The translations under genes and the position numbers were made by a program. From Clostridia bacterium (GTDB lineage: Bacteria > Bacillota > Clostridia > Peptostreptococcales > Anaerovoracaceae), in assembly GCA_900766045.1 (NCBI GenBank), contig CAAFTW010000077.1, positions 1-19,648 of the forward strand: 19,648 nt of DNA, written 5' to 3'. Shown piece after piece: positions 14,573-19,648 of the stretch. The notes under the pieces are model-generated. The model was not told the DNA's origin, searched no databases, and saw nothing but the letters and a program-made list of their open reading frames with translations. Numbering within the stretch: position 1 is the stretch's first letter; the number at the start of each line of letters is the position of its first letter.

Positions 14573-15559
14573 TTACTTTGCTGATTTCAGTCTCTCATTG
14601 ATTTCATTCACTGAAGGCATGACGGCCAGTGCGCCCTTTCTCTGCGTAATAACGGATGCCGCCGCATTCGCAAAAGACAGAAGCTCGGTCAGATGCTGCG
14701 TATCCAGACTTCCCAGGCCATATTTCAGGACATAATACAGGGCGCAGGCACAGAAGGTATCTCCGGCGCCCGTCGTCTCCACCGGCTCAATTTTATATCC
14801 CGGATGATAGACACATTCACCGTCCTTGAAGGCCAGTGAACCATTCGGTCCCAGCGTTACAAAAACCAGCGGAATGTGGTATTCTTCAATCAATTCCCTG
14901 GCTCCGGCCTTCATTTCCTCGATATTCGTTCCGTCCCGTCCGGTCAGGAATTCCACCTCATTGTCCGAGATTTTCAGAACGTCACATTTTGACAGGCCAT
15001 AGCGGATTTTCTCTTCTGCGTAGATTCTGGAACGCCAGAGCGGCGGACGCAGATTCGGATCGAAAGAAATCAGGCAGCCGCTGTCCTTTGCGATACGAAG
15101 AGCCTCAACCGTCGCATTCTCAACGGTTTCATCCGTCATCGAAAGTGTGCCGAAGTGGAAGATTTTTGCGTCCTCAATTAACTGGGAATGCTCTTGCACT
15201 TCACTTTTTGTCAGACGGACATCAGCTCCCGGATTCCGATAAAAGGAAAAATCCCGGTCTCCGTTATCCAGTTTCTGCACAAATGCCAGGGTCGTGTGAA
15301 TCTCCTGGTCCACCATCAGTCCCATGAGATTAATGCCCTGTTCCTGCGCCTTCTTCTTCAGCATCTGGCCGAAGGCGTCATTTCCGACCTTTCCGATAAA
15401 GGCCGTCTCGCAGCCAAGCTTTCCCAGCATGGCCAGCACGTTGCACGGCGCGCCGCCAGGATTGGCCTCAAAAGTCGGATTTCCCTGCGCGCTGATGCCG
15501 TTGGCAGTGAAATCCACCAGAAGTTCTCCCAGCGCGGTCACATCGATATGTTTACTCAT
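14573..15559 (-). CDS. PfkB-family carbohydrate kinase, probable fructokinase
   Basis: This 328-residue cytoplasmic kinase phosphorylates a sugar with ATP. The N-terminal sugar-binding signature EANPGGAPCNV (31-41), central SFDPNLRPPLW (165-175) and C-terminal TTGAGDTFCA (262-271), with catalytic Asp267, are those of bacterial ScrK-type fructokinases. GELLVDFTA near the start agrees. The start has GGAGG 5 nt upstream. It stands alone, with no sucrose hydrolase or PTS gene beside it, so the sugar is inferred from family likeness. A possible extended -10 (TGCTATGAT on the minus strand, 15620-15628) lies 60 bp upstream. Confidence 0.92.
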   Translation of the reverse strand: MSKHIDVTALGELLVDFTANGISAQGNPTFEANPGGAPCNVLAMLGKLGCETAFIGKVGNDAFGQMLKKKAQEQGINLMGLMVDQEIHTTLAFVQKLDNGDRDFSFYRNPGADVRLTKSEVQEHSQLIEDAKIFHFGTLSMTDETVENATVEALRIAKDSGCLISFDPNLRPPLWRSRIYAEEKIRYGLSKCDVLKISDNEVEFLTGRDGTNIEEMKAGARELIEEYHIPLVFVTLGPNGSLAFKDGECVYHPGYKIEPVETTGAGDTFCACALYYVLKYGLGSLDTQHLTELLSFANAAASVITQRKGALAVMPSVNEINERLKSAK

Positions 15560-15733
15560 CCTTTCCTCCCTGATACTCCTGCTTCCCGGATTCTTCCGTA
15601 CCGTTTATTCTCTGAGTCCATCATAGCACAGAATTCTGCACTTCCCCATAAAAAACAGCGCATTCTGCCCCTTTAATTCTCTCTCCGATCGCGGTAGAAT
15701 GTATCCATCTAACGTTCAAAGGGGAAATTTTCA

Positions 15734-16687
15734 ATGTTAAATAATTTCATTATCTGTCTGGACACGACCATACCGGCCTTTCTGATGATGGCTCTGGGCA
15801 TGTTTCTGCGGAAAATCGGTTTTATGACGCTCGATTTCACGAAAAAGCTGAATAATTTTGTGTTTAAAGTCACACTGCCGGTCCTGCTGTTTTACAGTCT
15901 CGCCAGCAAGAACTTCTACGAGGCCTGGGACGGCCGATTTGTGCTGTACTGCTTTCTGGCCACCTGCGCCAGCATCGGCCTGATCATCCTGCTGTCTTAC
16001 CTTTTCTGCCGGACAAAAAGAAATGTGCAAGGAGAATTCATTCAGAGTGCCTACCGGAGCAGCGCGGCAATCCTCGGCGTCATGCTTGCTCAGAACATGT
16101 ACGGGAGCGCCGGAAAAATTCCACTGATGATTCTGGGAGCCGTGCCCCTTTATAACATCATGGCGGTGCTGATTCTGTCCTTCTTCAAACCGAACAGGGA
16201 AGCGCTGAGCGGGAAACTGATAAAAACAACGCTTCTCAACGTCCTGAAAAACCCGCTCCTGATCGGAATTTTTCTCGGCCTTTTCTGGTCACTTCTGAGC
16301 ATTCCGATGCCGAGAATCCTTGCCAGTTCCTTGGACACACTGGGAAATACCGCATCGCCTCTGGGACTTCTGGCTCTCGGTGCCTCCTTCAGCCTCGGAA
16401 AATCTCTGTCACAGATTAAACTGACCAGCATCGCGGCCTTCTTTAAACTCGCCGGCCTCGGCATCCTCTTCCTGCCCCTGGCCATCCGCCTCGGTTTTCG
16501 GGGGCAGGAACTTCTGGCCGCCATCATCATGTGCGGTTCCCCGACCACCGTCACCAGCTTCGTCATGGCCAAAGGCTTCGGACACGAAGGCAGTCTCACA
16601 TCCGGCACCGTCATCCTGACCACCCTTTTAAGCTCCGTAACCCTGACCGCCTGGATGTTCCTGTTTAAATCACTGGGATATCTGTAA
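15734..16687 (+). CDS. AEC-family transporter
   Basis: This 317-residue membrane protein of the auxin efflux carrier (AEC) superfamily has about ten hydrophobic segments in two five-helix halves. The first half opens FLMMALGMFLRKIGFM and KLNNFVFKVTLPVLLF. The second shows LGNTASPLGLLALGASFS and ends with MCGSPTTVTSFVMAKGFG, all characteristic of the family. Bacterial members export or exchange small organic acids such as malate; the substrate here is unknown. AGGGG lies 9 nt before the ATG, and TAGAAT at 15695-15700 is a fair -10 with a weak TTTAAT -35. It diverges from the fructokinase. No terminator is evident. Confidence 0.92.
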   Translation: MLNNFIICLDTTIPAFLMMALGMFLRKIGFMTLDFTKKLNNFVFKVTLPVLLFYSLASKNFYEAWDGRFVLYCFLATCASIGLIILLSYLFCRTKRNVQGEFIQSAYRSSAAILGVMLAQNMYGSAGKIPLMILGAVPLYNIMAVLILSFFKPNREALSGKLIKTTLLNVLKNPLLIGIFLGLFWSLLSIPMPRILASSLDTLGNTASPLGLLALGASFSLGKSLSQIKLTSIAAFFKLAGLGILFLPLAIRLGFRGQELLAAIIMCGSPTTVTSFVMAKGFGHEGSLTSGTVILTTLLSSVTLTAWMFLFKSLGYL

Positions 16688-16948
16688 AACAATGCAATGA
16701 ATCAGTCGTGAACTGGTCATTTCCGGCTTACGCGATACCTGCGAAAACCCATCAGTCGGCCCCGGCCCAGCCTGCCGGACAGGAATGTGCATGATTCAAC
16801 CGGTCAGCAGGGCATTTCATACTGCTCAGCAGGTTGTGTATACAAAATACTTCTCACGTCTGATCTGCAGGGAAGGCAAATTCCACACTCCCGCGCTCAC
16901 AGTATTCCCACACGCGATCACTCTGCTTTGAGTTATACCAGACAGCGT

Positions 16949-17046
16949 GTATACAGTACGCACAGGGCGGCAGCTTGCGCATCTGAAAACCGGGCATATC
17001 ACGGCTCTTGCTGCTGGGCCGGGCTCCATCTGCGTATACTGTGTAC
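16949..17046. repeat. Segment bounded by facing TATAC motifs (B)
   Basis: GTATACAGTACGCACAGG on the left faces GCGTATACTGTGTAC on the right. Read inward the ends are GTATACAGTA-CGCA and GTACACAGTA-TA-CGCA, so the match continues past the core motif. The total is 98 bp, close to the 101-bp segment at 2646-2746. Confidence 0.5.
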
Positions 17047-17141
17047 ATATGACCCTGCGTTTTCATTGTCATCAGTCTCATTATCTGATATTCATCATTT
17101 ATGCAGGCACTTCAGACATTGTTTTCTGCAATCCTGCCTTC

Positions 17142-17533
17142 ATTTTGGTATAAACCAGACAAAAACTCCACATTGTACCAAATACGCGGAAGTGTTTTGG
17201 TACAATCAATCGAAACCGTCGATTTTTACCAAATACATACTATACCGATTTCTATATATGTTGGTAATAATAAATGATTTCTGATGTTTTTACCTACTCA
17301 TAACAGTCAATATTCCGACAATTAAACCGTAAACCCATTTCCCTTATCGATCTGCCAGACTGTTGTAGGAAGTTTATGCACATTTTCTCATAATTATAAA
17401 ATCATGTAAAAAGTCATTTTCATTGTATCCGTATTTGTGCATTTTTTGGTATGAATCATGATTATCATTCCATTTTCCCAAAATATTTTTTGCATTGGTA
17501 AGAAACCGTATTTTTTACGGTTTTTACCAATGC
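17142..17533. repeat. Cluster of eight TTTGGTA motifs
   Basis: Copies lie at 17142-17155 (+), 17172-17185 (-), 17193-17206 (+), 17223-17236 (-), 17257-17270 (+), 17441-17456 (+), 17492-17505 (+) and 17521-17533 (-). The shared core is TTGGTA, usually inside ATTTGGTAYAAT. Copies two and three form an inverted pair with perfect 11-bp arms (ATTGTACCAAA). Chance would give about 0.2 TTGGTA in this length on both strands. Confidence 0.75.
17492..17533. repeat. Long hairpin with one bulge
   Basis: GCATTGGTAA-G-AAACCGTA pairs with TACGGTTTTTACCAATGC: 18 bp with a single bulged G and a short T-rich loop. Neither side is followed by a clear U-tract, so it is not a typical terminator, although it lies about 100 bp beyond the aminotransferase stop. 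Its arms carry two of the TTGGTA motifs. Confidence 0.85.
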
Positions 17534-17630
17534 TTATTACGAGATTTCAGCCAATCTGGAGTAGATGTTCGTCATAACAAATTTCCAGGGGCGTAAACTG
17601 AGTAAAAATTAACACAGGTCCCTGGATAGG

Positions 17631-18791
17631 CTATTTCTTCAGCTTTCCAATGTCAGAAAGGTTTTCCAGGGCTGCCTGGAGTGTCTCATCCTTCTTGGCA
17701 AAATGGAAGCGGATGTAGCGGTTTTCCGGTTCGCTGAAGAAGCTGGATCCCGGAACGGCGCCGACTTTCACCTTCTCGGCCAGGTCCTCGCAGAACTTCA
17801 GATCGTCGTCATAACCGTAGTCAGAAATATCGACCATGACGTAGTAGGCACCCTGCGGAACATTGTGCTTCAGGCCGATGTCATCAAGGCCTTTCAGGAA
17901 CAGATCCCGCTTATGCGTGTAGACGGCGAGCAGCTCATCGTAATATTCCTGACCGAACTGAAGTCCCGGAATGACCGCCTCCTGAAGGGGTGCGGCAGCT
18001 CCAACCGTCAAAAAGTCATGCACTTTCCGGATGCGGTCGGTGATTTCTGCCGGAGCAATGGTGTAGCCCAGACGCCACCCTGTGATGGAATAGGTCTTGG
18101 AAAGTGAACTGCAGGAAATCGTGCGTTTGCGCATTCCCGGGAGGGTGGCAAAATACACGTGCTTGTACGGCGCATAGACGATATGCTCGTAAACTTCATC
18201 CGTAATGACGTAGGCATCGTACTTCTCCGCGAGGTCCGCGATCATCATGAGTTCTTCGCGAGTGAAAACCTTTCCGCTTGGATTGGACGGATTGCAGAGG
18301 ACCAGAGCCTTGGCGCCCTGGCGGAAAGCATCTTCCAGCACATTCGGATCAAAATCATATTCCGGCGGATTGAGCGGAACATAAACCGGAACGGCACCGG
18401 ACAAAATCGCATCGGCACCATAGTTCTCATAAAACGGTGAAAATACAACAACCTTGTCTCCCGGATTGACGACGGACATCATGGCCGCCATCATCGCCTC
18501 CGTAGAACCTGCGGTTATGACAATTTCCGACTCCGGATCAATGTTCATGCCCATGTAATGGGACTGCTTGGCAGCCAGCGCCTCGCGCGTGTCCTTTGCT
18601 CCCCAGGTGATGGAATACTGATGGAAATCCTCCTCTGTCACCTCTCTCAGTCTCTTCAGAATCTCTTCCGGCGGTTTAAAATCCGGAAATCCCTGTGACA
18701 GATTTACCGCGCCGTATTTATTGGAAATACGCGTCATGCGGCGGATTACTGAATCCGTGAAATGCGCCGTGCGGTCTGATAATGGTCTCAT
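17631..18791 (-). CDS. Class I PLP-dependent aminotransferase
   Basis: This 386-residue cytoplasmic fold-type I aminotransferase has PLP lysine Lys232 in SSLSKTYSITGWRLGY. NPSNPSGK and ITDEVYEH contribute the Asn, Asp and Tyr that hold the cofactor, and Arg in RYIRFHFAKK is the likely carboxylate contact. NLSQGFPDFKPP near the start and the overall pattern resemble the aspartate/aromatic/kynurenine transaminase branch; the amino donor cannot be specified. The ATG at 18791 has AGAGG 10 nt upstream; an upstream TTG would leave almost no spacing. It lies 181 bp downstream of the tRNA-Ala on the same strand. Confidence 0.93.
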   Translation of the reverse strand: MRPLSDRTAHFTDSVIRRMTRISNKYGAVNLSQGFPDFKPPEEILKRLREVTEEDFHQYSITWGAKDTREALAAKQSHYMGMNIDPESEIVITAGSTEAMMAAMMSVVNPGDKVVVFSPFYENYGADAILSGAVPVYVPLNPPEYDFDPNVLEDAFRQGAKALVLCNPSNPSGKVFTREELMMIADLAEKYDAYVITDEVYEHIVYAPYKHVYFATLPGMRKRTISCSSLSKTYSITGWRLGYTIAPAEITDRIRKVHDFLTVGAAAPLQEAVIPGLQFGQEYYDELLAVYTHKRDLFLKGLDDIGLKHNVPQGAYYVMVDISDYGYDDDLKFCEDLAEKVKVGAVPGSSFFSEPENRYIRFHFAKKDETLQAALENLSDIGKLKK

Positions 18792-18972
18792 TTTTCCCAA
18801 GCCTCTTTTCTGTCAGCGGACGAGCGGTTTCTCAGCTGCAGGGCTCTGGCAGATATCTGCACAGTCTATTCCGCCGTCAGTGTATCCGTCAGCCTGATTT
18901 CTCCTCTGCAGACCTGCCGCCTGCCGTCCGTTCTCCCTTTTCTTTTTTATTAGATAAAATTACACGAAAAAA

Positions 18973-19045
18973 TGGAGCATATGGGATTCGAACCCATGAC
19001 CTCTTGACTGCCAGTCAAACGCGCTCCCAGCTGCGCCAATGCCCC
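18973..19045 (-). tRNA. tRNA-Ala (anticodon GGC)
   Basis: A 73-nt cloverleaf reads on the minus strand. The acceptor GGGGCAT pairs with ATGCTCC and includes the G3:U70 alanine identity pair, then discriminator A. The anticodon arm is TTTGA-CTGGCAG-TCAAG with anticodon GGC, and the T arm has ATGGG-TTCGAAT-CCCAT. CCA is not encoded; a run of six T follows and probably ends transcription. A TATAAT-like box lies at 19162-19167 on the minus strand with a poor -35. Confidence 0.97.
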
Positions 19046-19275
19046 AAAACAAATTCTTTCTTATTCACTTTCACTGCTGCCAGACTGCAGCCTGCCTCCA
19101 TAGAAGCCCGTTTCATAAATACTCTGTTTCTCCGGCTTCCCCTATCACTGAATATGTTCCTATTATAGCGAAAAATCAATTACATATAAAGTAGGAATTG
19201 CAGGAAAGTGGGACGGGCGGTGAAGGTATACTGTATGCAGCATAATAATGTGTCTGGCAGAGATACAGTAGTATC

Positions 19276-19444
19276 CCGGCGGTGATGTAGTTGAGTGGCC
19301 AGCAGTGGTGCGGTTGTATGGACAGCGGCGGCATGGTGGTATGACCGGCGATGTTGTAATATGTGGCCGGCGGTAGTGTAGTGTGTAGCCGGCGGTAGTG
19401 TAGTGTGTAGCCGGCGGTAGCGCAGTGTGTAGCCGGCGGTAGTG
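19276..19444. repeat. 22-bp tandem repeat (minisatellite)
   Basis: The unit begins GCCGGCGGTAGTGTAG and ends TGTGTA. Copies at 19366-19387 and 19388-19409 match exactly; 19410-19431 differs at two bases, and 19432-19444 is a partial copy. Upstream units at 19344, 19322, 19299 and 19276 keep roughly the 22-bp spacing but are progressively degenerate. The array lies between two same-direction TATACTGT motifs. Confidence 0.9.
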
Positions 19445-19512
19445 AGCAAGTATACTGTATTATAATCGCGTTTGACAAATTCTGCTGGTCGAGATTTCCA
19501 TACTAATCCGAG

Positions 19513-19548
19513 GGTTTCCCGACTTTCATTTCCTACAGTCGGGAAACC
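19513..19548. repeat. 12-bp perfect hairpin next to the end repeat
   Basis: GGTTTCCCGACT (19513-19524) and AGTCGGGAAACC (19537-19548) pair perfectly around a 12-nt loop, 13 bp before the 86-bp repeat starts. No U-tract follows. The left end of the window has no hairpin right beside its repeat copy. Confidence 0.9.
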
Positions 19549-19561
19549 GGTCCTTTCACGG

Positions 19562-19647
19562 TGTTATCCGTCATTTTTTAAGGCATCAATTCATTCTGTT
19601 TCCGGCAAATTTACAGAGACCCCGCAGAATATATTCTAACGGATTTT
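19562..19647. repeat. Right copy of the 86-bp perfect inverted end repeat
   Basis: This is the reverse complement of bases 1-86 with no mismatch. One extra base (a, 19648) lies outside it. Flanking DNA inside the two copies is unrelated, so the identity is confined to the repeat. Confidence 0.95.
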
Positions 19648-19648
19648 A

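Larger units (their letters stand above)
16688..17630. other. Long convergent intergenic region rich in repeats
   Basis: This 943-bp gap lies between two genes that face each other, so it needs no promoters. The left part (to about 17050) has ordinary GC content and carries TATACTGT-type motifs at 16836-16851 (partial), 16949-16961 and 17034-17046. The right part (about 17060-17580) is strongly AT-rich and carries eight TTTGGTA-type motifs and a long hairpin. CCAGGG (17586) and CCCTGG (17618) could pair over a long loop near the aminotransferase stop. No protein gene or known RNA is recognised. Confidence 0.6.
19046..19561. other. Non-coding region with minisatellite and hairpin
   Basis: This 516-bp region holds the tRNA leader (to about 19190), a TATACTGT motif at 19226-19238, a 22-bp tandem repeat (19276-19444), a second motif at 19450-19462 and a hairpin at 19513-19548 beside the end repeat. 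Minus-strand frames through the repeat are open only because the repeat lacks stops; a 22-bp period would not hold a reading frame. Confidence 0.7.

Noticed and set aside
14199..14735. A 178-codon plus-strand frame starting with a weak AAGGTGG site
   Set aside because: It crosses the kinase terminator and runs antisense into the fructokinase. The product has no family features, and its start overlaps a copy of the GTATAC motif.
16826..17081. Overlapping minus-strand frames in the convergent gap, one with several Cys
   Set aside because: No ribosome site and no recognisable domain. The repeated YTVY-like residues are just the GTATAC motif translated.
17142..17533. CRISPR array
   Set aside because: The repeats are about 14 bp, in both orientations and unevenly spaced, without uniform spacers or cas genes.
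19276..19444. CRISPR array in the 22-bp repeat
   Set aside because: Units are directly adjacent with no spacers; it is a tandem repeat.
551..19462. TATACTGT copies as LexA boxes
   Set aside because: The gammaproteobacterial LexA site needs CTGT-N8-ACAG; these copies lack the second half at that spacing, and Firmicute LexA sites differ.
19176..19478. Two minus-strand frames rich in His, Thr and Pro
   Set aside because: They are translations of the 22-bp tandem repeat, whose period is not a multiple of three.

Overview
The window looks like chromosomal DNA of a low-oxygen Firmicute, most likely class Clostridia. The evidence is near-50% GC genes with strong AGGAGG-type ribosome sites, a ferredoxin-tailed aldo-keto reductase, an LctP lactate permease, and a clostridial-style fused tetrapyrrole set. 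The species cannot be fixed from sequence alone. All recognisable genes are housekeeping or metabolic. There is no phage, plasmid, insertion-sequence, CRISPR or defence locus.

Layout. 1-823: end repeat, AT-rich DNA and a bidirectional terminator. 824-2278 (-): APC amino-acid permease, with a promoter and several palindromes upstream. 2868-4055 (-): aldo-keto reductase with C-terminal [4Fe-4S] ferredoxin motifs. 4377-4955 (+): beta-carbonic anhydrase. 5171-6034 (-): NagD-type HAD phosphatase. 6519-7067 (+): Cys-type glutathione peroxidase. 7307-11316 (-): three-gene tetrapyrrole operon. 11648-12142 (-): NADAR protein. 12271-13788 (-): lactate permease. 14573-15559 (-): PfkB fructokinase. 15734-16687 (+): AEC transporter. 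16688-17630: large convergent intergenic region rich in repeats. 17631-18791 (-): class I aminotransferase. 18973-19045 (-): tRNA-Ala(GGC). 19046-19648: minisatellite, hairpin and end repeat.

The tetrapyrrole operon is the main pathway block. Three ORFs carry five activities: SirC-HemC fusion, CobA-HemD fusion, and HemB. Together they run from 5-aminolevulinate to sirohydrochlorin, the precursor of siroheme and anaerobic cobalamin. The ALA-forming genes hemA and hemL are not here. The operon has a TTGACT-17-TACACT promoter preceded by a 22-bp near-palindrome.

The unexplained material is in the non-coding DNA. (1) An 86-bp perfect inverted repeat forms the two ends of the window. (2) The 8-mer TATACTGT occurs ten times, nine of them outside genes, as part of a quasi-palindrome close to GTATAC-T-GTATAC; chance predicts about 0.6. 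Some copies face each other around segments of about 100 bp, two flank a 22-bp minisatellite, and one forms the -10 box of the reductase promoter. (3) Eight copies of a TTTGGTA motif crowd into 392 bp between two convergent genes, including a long hairpin. These look like a dispersed small-repeat or binding-site system that standard annotation would leave blank.
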